A stretch of DNA of 59,358 nt from an uncultured Acidobacteriota bacterium (lineage in GTDB: Bacteria > Acidobacteriota > Terriglobia > Bryobacterales > Bryobacteraceae). How positions within the stretch are numbered: the stretch's first letter is position 1; each line of letters begins with the position of its first letter. A program made the position numbers and the translations under genes. Below are positions 46,161 through 54,579 of this stretch, in pieces. A model generated the notes under the pieces. That model was given only the letters and a program-made list of their open reading frames with translations. It was not told the origin of the DNA and searched no databases. The stretch covers positions 1-59,358 of the forward strand of contig CADEFT010000031.1 of the NCBI GenBank assembly GCA_902826685.1. Reading direction: 5' to 3'.

Positions 46161-47153
46161 TCAATAACCCTTCACCTTATCCACCACGTTCCGCAGCGGC
46201 TCCCCCTTGGCAAACCGTCCCACGTTCTCCAGAATCACTTCCCGGAAGCGCGCCCCCACCTGGTCCGACAGCGTGGCGATATGCGGCGTGATAATCACGT
46301 TGTCGAAGTTCCAAAGCGGATGGCCTTTGGGCAGCGGTTCGGGATCGGTCACGTCCAGCCCTGCTCCCGAAAGCTTCTTCGAATCGAGCGCCTTCACCAG
46401 CGCGCCGGTGTCATACAGCTTGCCCCGCGAAACGGCGATGAAATACGCCCCGCGCTTCATCATCTCGAACTGCTTGGGCCCGATCATGCGCTCACTCTGC
46501 GGCGTATGGGGCGCCGAGATGAACACCACATCTGCTTTCCCTATGACCGTGTCGATGCGATCCGGCTTCACCACCTGGCTGACCGCGCCCATCAGCGGAA
46601 TATCTTTCGGATCCACTCCAATCACCGTCATCCCAAAGGCGTGCGCCCGCTCGGCGATCTGCGTTCCAATGCCGCCAACACCCACCACCAGCGCCGTCTT
46701 GCCCCGCAGTTCGATCGCTTTGGCCGTATCCTTATACCACTCCTGCTTGGGCCGGTTCATGACCGCCTGGTCGATCCCGCGGGTCAGCGTCAATAGCAGC
46801 GCCAGCGCGTGATCGGCAATCTCCGGCCCTTGAATCACACGGCCGTTGGTCAGCACGATATCGGATTCCAGCAATTCCGGAAAACGATACCTTTCCACAC
46901 CGGCCGAGAAGATATGTACCCATTTGAGCTTCTTGCCGGCGCGTACGATCTGCGGCGTGACATGACCGATGATGGCGTCGGCATCGGCGATGACGGCCGC
47001 CGCCGCGTCTTCTTTCGCCTCCACGTAGGTCACCTCCGGCGCGATCGCCTTCATGTCCGGAATGAACGAGATCGCGCGGCCGGTCACCACAATCTTCTTC
47101 TGTTGGGCGGGAGCCGCGATGGCGAGAGCGAGGGCAAACAGGGCGAGGCGCAT
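46161..47153 (-). CDS. D-2-hydroxyacid dehydrogenase with an export signal
   Basis: The 330-residue protein has the D-isomer 2-hydroxyacid dehydrogenase layout: NAD site VGVGGIGTQIAE, catalytic Arg in FIAVSRGKLYD, Glu in DVTDPEPLPKGHPLW and His in NVIITPHIA. It would reduce a 2-oxo acid with NADH. Unusually it begins MRLALFALALAIAAPAQ, which looks like a cleavable Sec signal, while NAD(H) is cytoplasmic. The hydrophobic start is followed directly by the first beta-strand, so a misassigned start is less likely. It is monocistronic. Confidence 0.8.
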   Translation of the reverse strand: MRLALFALALAIAAPAQQKKIVVTGRAISFIPDMKAIAPEVTYVEAKEDAAAAVIADADAIIGHVTPQIVRAGKKLKWVHIFSAGVERYRFPELLESDIVLTNGRVIQGPEIADHALALLLTLTRGIDQAVMNRPKQEWYKDTAKAIELRGKTALVVGVGGIGTQIAERAHAFGMTVIGVDPKDIPLMGAVSQVVKPDRIDTVIGKADVVFISAPHTPQSERMIGPKQFEMMKRGAYFIAVSRGKLYDTGALVKALDSKKLSGAGLDVTDPEPLPKGHPLWNFDNVIITPHIATLSDQVGARFREVILENVGRFAKGEPLRNVVDKVKGY

Positions 47154-47474
47154 GGCAGATGGTATAAGATCCTTTTGTGGATATCGCTTTCAGGGAAATA
47201 CTACCGCATTCGTCCAGACAGCGTACGCCGCCGGCCAGGAATGGGACACCGATGGGTAAAAAGGACGCACCGGGGCGCGCGGCACCCCGCGTTCTGGGGG
47301 CATCGGACATGGAATTCCAATTGCTCTGGCTCCATCGTCCTAGTATTGTGGAATGGCACGGTCTACCCGTTCGGTTCCGTCGCAACAGCCCGCCCCAAGA
47401 GGCGAGACGATTCCCCCGCATCCTCACGCCGCATATGATTTTCTGGCACAATTGATCCTTTGGAGGAAGAGCCT
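47154..47474. other. 321-base intergenic region
   Basis: This stretch separates divergent genes. It contains short open frames, one of 67 codons at 47252-47455 and one of 41 codons starting at 47353 (MARSTRSVPSQQ), but neither has a ribosome-binding site or protein-like composition that persuades me. The last part carries the GGAGG for the next gene. A TTGCTC-N17-TATTGT pair (about 47321-47349) is a possible plus-strand promoter. I see nothing else. Confidence 0.4.
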
Positions 47475-50400
47475 TTGAAACCCACACTCTCCATGTTGAA
47501 AAACATTCTCGCACCGGCGGTTCTTCTCGCCGTCGCCCCGGCTGTGTACGGGCAGCAGTTGACGTCGAGCCCAACCTCGATGCAGTTTCTCAGCGGCCAG
47601 TCGACCACGCAAAACGTGATCATCACCGCGCCCGGTAACGCCATTCTGTCGCTCACTCCCAGCGTCACCTACACCTTCCCCCTGAACTCAACGGCTCAGT
47701 GGGTTAGCGTAGGTGCCGGCAACACCGGCTCCGTCATCCCGATTTCCATCAACACCTCACCCGGCGGATCGCCCCTGCCCAACGGCAACTACCACGCCGA
47801 TATCCGGTTCCTTGCCAGCAACGGTCTTCAAGTCACTCTTCCTGTCGACCTCACGGTCACCGGTTCGGCCGGCGGCGGCTCTACTTCTCTGGTCTCCACC
47901 AACCTCATCAGCCTCAGCAACACCGTCCTGAGCACCAGCTTTTTTATCAACGCTCAATCCACCGGGCAGTTGTACAGCATCACCAACCCGGTCAGTTGGT
48001 TGTTCGTATCGCCGCAATCCGGCTTCACTACCGCGGGCGTCGCCACTCAGATCCAGGTGACCGTGAACACGGGCTTCGTGTTTGCTGCCTCGACAGCGAC
48101 ACTGACCGTGAATGTCGGCGGCCAGCAGCAGTTAGTAACGGTAAATTACAATCCAAGCGGTGGCGGCGGCACTGTTGGCGGCGGAACGCAATCTGCAGAG
48201 CCACTGAACTACGCTCTTCCGGTCGCCACCAGCAATAGCGATACCCTGGTCCAGAGCATTCCCAATGCGTTTACGGTGACCACCAGTTCCACCCTGGCGA
48301 TTTCGCTGCAGTCGTCGACGTCGGTGAACACCTCGCTCGGATTTCCCTGGCTGGCGACCAATCCCGGTGTTGGCGGCACCACGGCCGTGGCCGGCGTTCC
48401 GGTCGGCGTTGGCATCTTCCTCGATCCGCGCGGTCTCGCCGCCGGCTCCTATCAGGGCACGATCAGTGTCTTCTCCAATTTCACGCTACTTGGGACGGTT
48501 AGCGTAACGCTGTCCATTGGAACCAATGTTTCCCCAACCTCGATCTCGGTCACCACGGTCGGGAACACGGCTCTCGATGCGCAGACCCGGTCAGTAACGG
48601 TCAGCGCCAATAACCAAGTGGTGACGATGGTTCCCAGCACCACCACCGGCGGTGGCTGGCTGAGCGGCGGATTCTCCGGCACGATCGCTTCCACCCAAAC
48701 GGTGAATTTCACTATCAACCCGGCCGGCCTGCTCCCTGGCACCTACAACGGCACCATCACCGTTACCATCGCCGGTTCGCCAACGGCTTCGATTCCGGTC
48801 ACCCTCAACGTGGGTGGCGGCTCAGGAAGCGGTGGCGTGGTCAGTCCCAGCCTGCTGACTCTTTCAGCCGCGGCCGGCAGTTCCACCACCGGCCAGATCA
48901 CCATCACCTCGCCGGTATCCACCAACTTTTCGATCTTCCCTTCGGGCGTGACGTGGCTCTCGTTCAGCCCGCAAACGGGCTTCGTGACGGCGGGTGTGCC
49001 CACCACGGTTCTGGTGACGGCGAATGCCGCCGCCGCCGGGTTGGCCGCGGGCCAAACCTATCCCACCACCTTCCAGGTTAGCTTTGGAACGGGCGTGGCC
49101 GCGCAAACCGTATCGGTCAACTTCCAGGTGGGCAGCGGCGGCACCGGCTCCGGCGTCGTCAGCCCGACTTCGATGACCTTCTCGGCGGCCATCGGCGGCG
49201 CCGCCACTTCGCAGTTGCTCACACTCACCGGCTTCGTCGGCTCCTTCTACTCGATCAGTTCCAACTCCACCTGGCTCACCGTCAGCCCCTCGGCTGGCAC
49301 GATGACTTCCACCCAGACGCAGGTCTCGGTCATCGCCAATCCCACCGGACTCGGCCAAAGCACCTATAGCGGCAGCCTGACGGCGAACATCGGCGGAGTC
49401 AGCTACACGATTCCGGTCACCTTCGTTGTCGGACTCGGCGGCGGCACGGGATCGGGGGTCGTGAGTCCCACCGTATTCACCTTCTCGGTACCGCTGAACG
49501 GCGGCGGCCAAAGCCAGCAGATGGTGTTGAACGGCACGCCAGGCACACTGTACTCGATCATTTCCTCGGCAAGCTGGTTGACCACCAGCCTCATCTCCGG
49601 CACCCTTTCCAGCAGTCAATTGCCGGTTCTGGTTCAGGTGAACCCGGCGACGCTGCTCGCCGGTACCTATACGGGCACCCTGACGGTGAACGTGAGCGGC
49701 ATCCAGCAGATCGTCTCGGTCACGCTGAACGTTGGCACGGGCGGCACCGGTGGCGGTCTGGTCTCGCCGGCTTCGCTCACCTTCTCCACGCCGGTGGGAG
49801 TGACTCCCGCCACGCAGTCGCTCTCCATCAACAGCAGCACTTTCGCCACCTACACCGCGACCAGCGCCACCTCCTGGCTGATCGTCAACCCATCCAGCGG
49901 CCAGGTGAACTCCGGCTCCTCGGCGCTGGTGAACGTTTCGGTCAACGTCAACGGCCTGGCGGCCGGAACCTATACCGGCAGCGTCTTTGTGAACATCACC
50001 GGGCAGAACTCGGTGACCGTTCCGGTCACGGTGAACGTCGGCGGCACGGGCGGCTCGGGCCTTACCAGCCCCTCGCAGTTGAGCTTCACCACGCCTACCT
50101 CCGCCACGGCGCCGCCGCCACAGATCGTGGCTATCAATAGCCCGACTGGCGTCGGCACGCAGTTCGGCTACAGCATCGATTTCCCGACCGTAACCTGGTT
50201 GACGGTATCGCCTCTCAGCGGCACCGCCCCCACGCAGGTTAGCGTCTCGGTGAATCCGTTCGGTCTGACGCAGGGCAACTACAGCACCACGTTGACCGTG
50301 CGCTACGCCGGCCTCGCCACTACGGCTTCGATACCGGTGACTCTCGGTATCGGAACCACGCCGGGCGGCTCCACCGGCGGCCAGATGCTCTCCCACATCG

Positions 50401-51062
50401 CCGATTCGGCCGGCTGGCAGACGTCGATCACGCTGGTCAATCTCGACAGCGCGGCGGCTCAGTTCAGCCTGCGGTTCTACGGTTCGCAGACCACGGGCCG
50501 CGCGGCTGGCGCGGCGCTCGACATGAGCTTCGTCGGCCTCGCGGGCCGTACGTCACTGGTCGAAGGCACGATCCCAGCCGGCGGTTCCCGCACCATCACC
50601 ACGGCTGGCACCGATGCGCAGCTCAACATGGGCTGGGTCGAATTGGCCACCACCGCCAACCTTCGCGGCTCGGCTGTCTTCCGCGACACCGTCAGCCGGC
50701 AGGAAGCGGCCGTTACCCTGACCAACCCGGTACGCTCTTACCTGTTGCCATTCGACAACACTTCCGGTAGGACCACCTCGTTCGCGCTGGTCAGCACCAA
50801 TCCGTCAACCGCGATCTCGGTGACCGCCACCGTGCGGGATGAGAATGGCACCACCATCGGTTCCACCACCCTCCCGTTGAACGCTCGCGGACACGTAGCC
50901 ACCGAAACCACCGCGCAGTTCCCCGGCACTCTGGGCCAGCGCGGCGTGATCGAGTTCTCGACGGCCAACCCCGACATCTCCGGTCTCGGGATCCGTTTCG
51001 ACGCTCCCGCCACTTCCGGGCCGCGTCCGTTCACTTCCTTCCCGGTGCTTCCGCGCCCGTAG
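47475..51062 (+). CDS. Giant secreted BACON-like beta-sandwich repeat protein
   Basis: From a TTG at 47475 with GGAGG seven bases before it, the product is about 1195 residues with a signal (NILAPAVLLAVAPAVYGQQ). About nine Ig-like repeats of roughly 85-100 residues follow, each with SPxSLxFS near its start, WLxVxPxSG in its middle and LNVG at its end. This BACON-like pattern (PF13004-related) is common in large exported Acidobacteria proteins. The last 220 residues form another domain (LSHIADSAGWQTSITLVN, DTVSRQEAAVTLTNPVRSYLLPFDN). It is probably an adhesion or carbohydrate-binding surface protein. A long hairpin terminator follows. Confidence 0.8.
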   Translation: MKPTLSMLKNILAPAVLLAVAPAVYGQQLTSSPTSMQFLSGQSTTQNVIITAPGNAILSLTPSVTYTFPLNSTAQWVSVGAGNTGSVIPISINTSPGGSPLPNGNYHADIRFLASNGLQVTLPVDLTVTGSAGGGSTSLVSTNLISLSNTVLSTSFFINAQSTGQLYSITNPVSWLFVSPQSGFTTAGVATQIQVTVNTGFVFAASTATLTVNVGGQQQLVTVNYNPSGGGGTVGGGTQSAEPLNYALPVATSNSDTLVQSIPNAFTVTTSSTLAISLQSSTSVNTSLGFPWLATNPGVGGTTAVAGVPVGVGIFLDPRGLAAGSYQGTISVFSNFTLLGTVSVTLSIGTNVSPTSISVTTVGNTALDAQTRSVTVSANNQVVTMVPSTTTGGGWLSGGFSGTIASTQTVNFTINPAGLLPGTYNGTITVTIAGSPTASIPVTLNVGGGSGSGGVVSPSLLTLSAAAGSSTTGQITITSPVSTNFSIFPSGVTWLSFSPQTGFVTAGVPTTVLVTANAAAAGLAAGQTYPTTFQVSFGTGVAAQTVSVNFQVGSGGTGSGVVSPTSMTFSAAIGGAATSQLLTLTGFVGSFYSISSNSTWLTVSPSAGTMTSTQTQVSVIANPTGLGQSTYSGSLTANIGGVSYTIPVTFVVGLGGGTGSGVVSPTVFTFSVPLNGGGQSQQMVLNGTPGTLYSIISSASWLTTSLISGTLSSSQLPVLVQVNPATLLAGTYTGTLTVNVSGIQQIVSVTLNVGTGGTGGGLVSPASLTFSTPVGVTPATQSLSINSSTFATYTATSATSWLIVNPSSGQVNSGSSALVNVSVNVNGLAAGTYTGSVFVNITGQNSVTVPVTVNVGGTGGSGLTSPSQLSFTTPTSATAPPPQIVAINSPTGVGTQFGYSIDFPTVTWLTVSPLSGTAPTQVSVSVNPFGLTQGNYSTTLTVRYAGLATTASIPVTLGIGTTPGGSTGGQMLSHIADSAGWQTSITLVNLDSAAAQFSLRFYGSQTTGRAAGAALDMSFVGLAGRTSLVEGTIPAGGSRTITTAGTDAQLNMGWVELATTANLRGSAVFRDTVSRQEAAVTLTNPVRSYLLPFDNTSGRTTSFALVSTNPSTAISVTATVRDENGTTIGSTTLPLNARGHVATETTAQFPGTLGQRGVIEFSTANPDISGLGIRFDAPATSGPRPFTSFPVLPRP

Positions 51063-51080
51063 GGAACAGCTAGAAACCGC

Positions 51081-51119
51081 AAGGGCGGCGAGGATCACAA
51101 GTCCTCGCCGCCCTTTTTC
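51081..51119 (+). terminator. Strong Rho-independent terminator
   Basis: Bases 51081-51094 pair perfectly with 51102-51115 (14-bp stem, G+C-rich, 7-base loop), followed by a T-rich run. It lies 18 bases after the BACON-like gene. Confidence 0.9.
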
Positions 51120-51145
51120 TTTCCGCTTGCATCCACCACCAAGAT

Positions 51146-51178
51146 CACGTACTATACGTGCAGCACGCATTGTACGTG
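51146..51178 (+). promoter_or_regulatory. 33-bp dyad operator upstream of vapB
   Basis: The dyad is centred on base 51162 and 14 of 16 base pairs match. The outer arms are CACGTAC (51146-51152) and GTACGTG (51172-51178), and the inner arms CGTGC and GCACG (51157-51161, 51163-51167). It ends eight bases before the vapB ATG. A dyad of this length over the promoter is the expected binding site of a VapB dimer or VapBC complex. Confidence 0.8.
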
Positions 51179-51186
51179 TGATTCAA

Positions 51187-51432
51187 ATGGCAGCCCGCGA
51201 AAAGCAGAACGTAACGATCAGCGTCCGCCTCGAAACGGTCCGTAAAGCCCGCATTCTGGCGGCACAGCGCTCCACCTCGATCAGCGGTCTGCTCGAACAA
51301 CAGATCGAACTGCTTGTGGCCCAGGAAGAAGAATGGGCGCGCGGACAACGTTCGGCGGAAGCCCTCATGGATCAAGGTTTTCATCTGGGCGGCGTGATTT
51401 CAGCCACCAGGGACGAATGGCATGAGCGTTAG
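51187..51432 (+). CDS. vapB: VapB-like antitoxin
   Basis: From the ATG at 51187 the protein is 81 residues (the frame opens at 51127 inside the operator). The start NVTISVRLETVRKARILAAQRSTSISGLLEQ is a ribbon-helix-helix-like DNA-binding fold, and the C-terminal half (EEWARGQRSAEALMDQGFHLG) would wrap the toxin. It overlaps the PIN toxin gene by 11 bases. Confidence 0.85.
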   Translation: MAAREKQNVTISVRLETVRKARILAAQRSTSISGLLEQQIELLVAQEEEWARGQRSAEALMDQGFHLGGVISATRDEWHER

Positions 51433-51898
51433 GACGTTCGTAGACACGAACATCCTGATCTACGCGCACGATCTCGACGCCGGCCGGAAGCACACCGTAG
51501 CGAAGGCCGCCCTCCGCGATCTTTGGGACCGGCGCAGCGGCGCCCTCAGCCCTCAGGTGCTGCAGGAATTCTACGTCAATGTGACCCGGAAGATCGCCAC
51601 GCCGCTTTCGAAACCGGCGGCCCGGGCAGTCGTCGATGCCTATGCCTGCTGGTGCATCGACGTAACGGCCGCCGACGTCATGACCGCCTTTCGAATCGAG
51701 GATGAAGCCGGCATCGGCTTTTGGGACGCCATGATCGTCGCCGCCGCCCGCAAGGCTCGCGCCGCCCGCCTCTTATCCGAAGCCCTGAATGCCGGACAAA
51801 CCATCGCCGGCGTCCTCGTCGAGAACCCGTTCAATCCGGCTTATGAGGATTCCCTTCCCGCGCCCTCTTTCGCACATCCCCGGAAAGGCTCCGATTGA
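51422..51898 (+). CDS. vapC: VapC family PIN-domain toxin
   Basis: The 158-residue protein has the PIN acidic set in FVDTNILIYAHD, SPQVLQEFYVN, and GFWDAMIVAAA (Asp near residues 7, 46 (Glu) and 101), so it should be an active Mg-dependent RNase. The body ends about residue 138; the last 20 residues (PAYEDSLPAPSFAHPRKGSD) overlap the sulfatase C-terminus and are probably extra sequence. Confidence 0.88.
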   Translation: MSVRTFVDTNILIYAHDLDAGRKHTVAKAALRDLWDRRSGALSPQVLQEFYVNVTRKIATPLSKPAARAVVDAYACWCIDVTAADVMTAFRIEDEAGIGFWDAMIVAAARKARAARLLSEALNAGQTIAGVLVENPFNPAYEDSLPAPSFAHPRKGSD

Positions 51899-53378
51899 AG
51901 GACGAGCCGAACCCGTTCGGCTGCCGGTAGACGTAATCCTTCCACGGATCGCGCCCATCTATCCTTGGGTCGCCCGTTTGTCGCAGGTACGCTTCCAGCC
52001 GCTCGCGGTGAGCCGTCAGATCCGCCGCATGCTTAGGATCCGCGGCCAGATTCTTCAACTCATGCGGATCGGCTTCCAGATCGAAGAATTCCTCTTCCGG
52101 CCGCTTACCGAACCCCAGCGCATACTCGCGCGCATACTTCACCTGATGGGCGGGAGCGGTGAGAAAATCCTTGGTTGGACACCCATCCACGTCGCCGTGA
52201 AACGTCTTGTTTGAGGAGACGAAGTCCGGCCCGCCGGTCGGCCAGCGGTCCGGGGCGAAATTCCGGATGTAGTGATACCGCGCCGTGCGCAGCCCCCGCA
52301 TCGGGTAGCCCGCCCCATCGGGTCTGCACATCGTATGCCGCTCCATGCCGTGATAGACGGCATCGCGCTTCAAATCGCGCGCCGGAGAATCGAGCAGCGG
52401 CAGCAGGCTGCGCCCATCCATCCCCTCCGGAGCCTCGATGCCGGCGGCCTCAAGCAGCGTAGGCGCGAAATCGATGTGGCTGACGAAATCCTCGATGCGG
52501 CGCCCGCCCCGGAATCGCTCCGGCCAGCGGATCGCGAGCGGCATATGGACTCCGGGATCGTACAGATTCACCTTCGAGCGCGGAAACGGCATCCCGTTGT
52601 CGCTGGTCACCACCACCAGCGTACGTTCCGCTTCGCCGCTCCGCTCCACCGATTCGAGCACCTTGCCCAACTGCGCATCGAACCACTCGATCTCGGCATA
52701 GTAGTCGAGAATATCCGAACGGATCTCCGGCGTATCGGGCCAGTAAGGAGGCACCACGGCCTCTTCCAGTTTCTTCCCCAGTTGAAGCCCAAGCCCCTTC
52801 TGATACACGCGGTGCGGCTCCGTGCATCCGAACCAGAAGCTATACGGCTTGCCCGCCGGCCGCGCGGCGAGAAAATCCTGGAAGTTGGCGGCGTAGTCGC
52901 GCTTGTCGATGCCTTCGGGCACCGCGCCCGCGTGCAAACGGGCATTGAACTCGCGTCCATTCGGATGCCGCTCCAAGCCGCCCGCGCGCCAATCGCCCGG
53001 ACTCCACCCCTTGCCCGTGAACCCGGTGAAGTATCCCGCATCCTCGAGTAAGTGCGTTGTAAGTGGATATTTCGGTGGGATCGTGCCGTAAAGCACGCCG
53101 GCCTCTTCCACCCGCCAGATGTGCCGCCCGGTCAAAATCGCGCTGCGCGACGGAGTGCAGGACGGCGACGCGCAATAGGACCGGGTGAACAGCGCTCCTT
53201 CACCGGCTACCCGGTCGAAGTGCGGCGTCTGTACGCCCCTGGTTCCGTAGGCGCTCGCGTGCGGCCACGATTGATCGTCGGCGATGACGAACACGAAGTT
53301 CGGCTTCCGCCCCGCCGGTGGCGGCGCACAGGCCGCGAACGAGGCGGCCGCCGTTGCCAGAAATTCCCGCCGTTTCAA
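51831..53378 (-). CDS. Sulfatase, Tat-exported lipoprotein
   Basis: From a TTG at 53378 the protein is 515 residues; its start shares four bases with the previous gene's stop (TTGA), and GGAG precedes it. The start KRREFLATAAASFAAC is a Tat-like lipoprotein signal (Cys-17). The sulfatase active-site motif CTPSR is at 74-78, with Cys-74 to be oxidised to formylglycine, after metal-binding Asp-34/Asp-35. Later ligands are in VVTSDNGMPF. It would remove sulfate from a carbohydrate or steroid. No anaerobic maturase (AslB) is nearby. The longer frame to 54269 is a shadow of the neighbouring oxidoreductase. It ends within the vapC gene. Confidence 0.9.
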   Translation of the reverse strand: MKRREFLATAAASFAACAPPPAGRKPNFVFVIADDQSWPHASAYGTRGVQTPHFDRVAGEGALFTRSYCASPSCTPSRSAILTGRHIWRVEEAGVLYGTIPPKYPLTTHLLEDAGYFTGFTGKGWSPGDWRAGGLERHPNGREFNARLHAGAVPEGIDKRDYAANFQDFLAARPAGKPYSFWFGCTEPHRVYQKGLGLQLGKKLEEAVVPPYWPDTPEIRSDILDYYAEIEWFDAQLGKVLESVERSGEAERTLVVVTSDNGMPFPRSKVNLYDPGVHMPLAIRWPERFRGGRRIEDFVSHIDFAPTLLEAAGIEAPEGMDGRSLLPLLDSPARDLKRDAVYHGMERHTMCRPDGAGYPMRGLRTARYHYIRNFAPDRWPTGGPDFVSSNKTFHGDVDGCPTKDFLTAPAHQVKYAREYALGFGKRPEEEFFDLEADPHELKNLAADPKHAADLTAHRERLEAYLRQTGDPRIDGRDPWKDYVYRQPNGFGSSFNRSLSGDVRKRAREGNPHKPD

Positions 53379-54571
53379 GACGTCTCCACCCGCCTGGACT
53401 CGGCGTTCCATCGCGCCCGCCGCCCGCTTCGCAGGGAAATATTCGCCATCTGCACCACCAGCGCCGCCTGAAAGCCCAGCCGCATTGGAGCCGTGGGCGC
53501 CTTCCGCGTCCGCACGCATTCGAGAAAATTGCTCACGTGCAGATCGGTGGCATAGCCGAATCCCTTCGCTGAAACACGCGTAATCGCGGCGGACTCTTCG
53601 GCCCCCTGCAGGAACACCCGGCATTCCTCGCGCCCGATATCCATGCGCCCTTTGTCGCCATCCAACTGGTTGAGCTGATCGTTGCGGCTCTTGTACCGCA
53701 TGGCGGCATAGTTGATCGAAAAGACGCCGATAAAATCTTCGCCATACTCGGCCGTCACCACTACCGACTCCGGCGTATCCACACCATCCTTGTGCGGCCG
53801 GTTCGCCGCCGCCGTCACCGCCACCGGATAGCCGGCGTTCATCAGCAGGTGGATGCCGTCGTAAACATGCGCCCCCTGATCGGCCACGATGCCGCCCGCG
53901 TAGTCGGAAAAGAAACGCCAGTTGCGGAACCGGTTCACATCCGCCGCCACGCGCCGCTTTACAGGACCCTGCCACTGTTCCCAATCGAGCGGCCCGTCGA
54001 GCTTCCGTCCCGCCGATGGCTCCAGGTAATTGTTCAGCCACCAGGAGCGCACCATCCGTACATTCCCCAGCGTTCCATCGGCCACGATCTTGCGCCCTTC
54101 GAGATAAAGATCGTAGCTGCGGCGCTGCATGCCAACCTGCACGATCTGTTTCGACTTGCGCTCCGCTTCCACCAGTTCCACTCCCTGCTCGGGCGTCTGG
54201 CAAAGCGGCTTCTCGACATACACATCCTTGCCCGCGGCCAGCGCATCGAGCACCATGCGATGATGCCAATGTTCGGGCGTCGCGATCAGGACCGCCTGAA
54301 TCTCCTTGTCCTCAAGCAACTGCTTGTAATTCCGGTAGGCCTTCGCGCGCGAGCCGCCTTTGGAAGCCGCCGACAGCGCCCGTTCGAGATTCGGTTCATA
54401 CACATCGCAAATCGCCGCCACTTCGAGAGCGGGGTCTTTCTGGAAGACCGTCATGACGAACGTGCCGCGGCCGCCGCCGCCGATCAGCCCCAGCTTCACG
54501 CGATCGGAAGGCGCGGCCTGGCCCAGCCACGAGGCTCCGGACGCGGCGAGAAAATGACGGCGTGTCGGCAT
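53375..54571 (-). CDS. Gfo/Idh/MocA family oxidoreductase with Tat signal
   Basis: The 398-residue protein starts at 54571 with MPTRRHFLAASGASWLGQ, a twin-arginine export signal, then the NAD(P) site LGLIGGGGRGTF and the family sequence VYVEKPLCQTPEQGVELVEA. The central Lys of EKPL is the usual catalytic residue. Such Tat-exported members in Acidobacteria and Planctomycetes act on sugars. It overlaps the sulfatase gene and lies eight bases after the Cas6-like gene, so the three may be one operon. The substrate is unknown. Confidence 0.9.
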   Translation of the reverse strand: MPTRRHFLAASGASWLGQAAPSDRVKLGLIGGGGRGTFVMTVFQKDPALEVAAICDVYEPNLERALSAASKGGSRAKAYRNYKQLLEDKEIQAVLIATPEHWHHRMVLDALAAGKDVYVEKPLCQTPEQGVELVEAERKSKQIVQVGMQRRSYDLYLEGRKIVADGTLGNVRMVRSWWLNNYLEPSAGRKLDGPLDWEQWQGPVKRRVAADVNRFRNWRFFSDYAGGIVADQGAHVYDGIHLLMNAGYPVAVTAAANRPHKDGVDTPESVVVTAEYGEDFIGVFSINYAAMRYKSRNDQLNQLDGDKGRMDIGREECRVFLQGAEESAAITRVSAKGFGYATDLHVSNFLECVRTRKAPTAPMRLGFQAALVVQMANISLRSGRRARWNAESRRVETS

Positions 54572-54579
54572 GGAGGGAA

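Noticed and set aside
47252..47455. 67-codon plus-strand frame before the BACON-like gene
   Set aside because: It has no ribosome-binding site, an Arg/Pro-rich chance composition and no recognisable motif.
53379..54269. Extension of the sulfatase to 54269
   Set aside because: The added region is a shadow of the oxidoreductase gene. The TTG at 53378 begins with a proper export signal.
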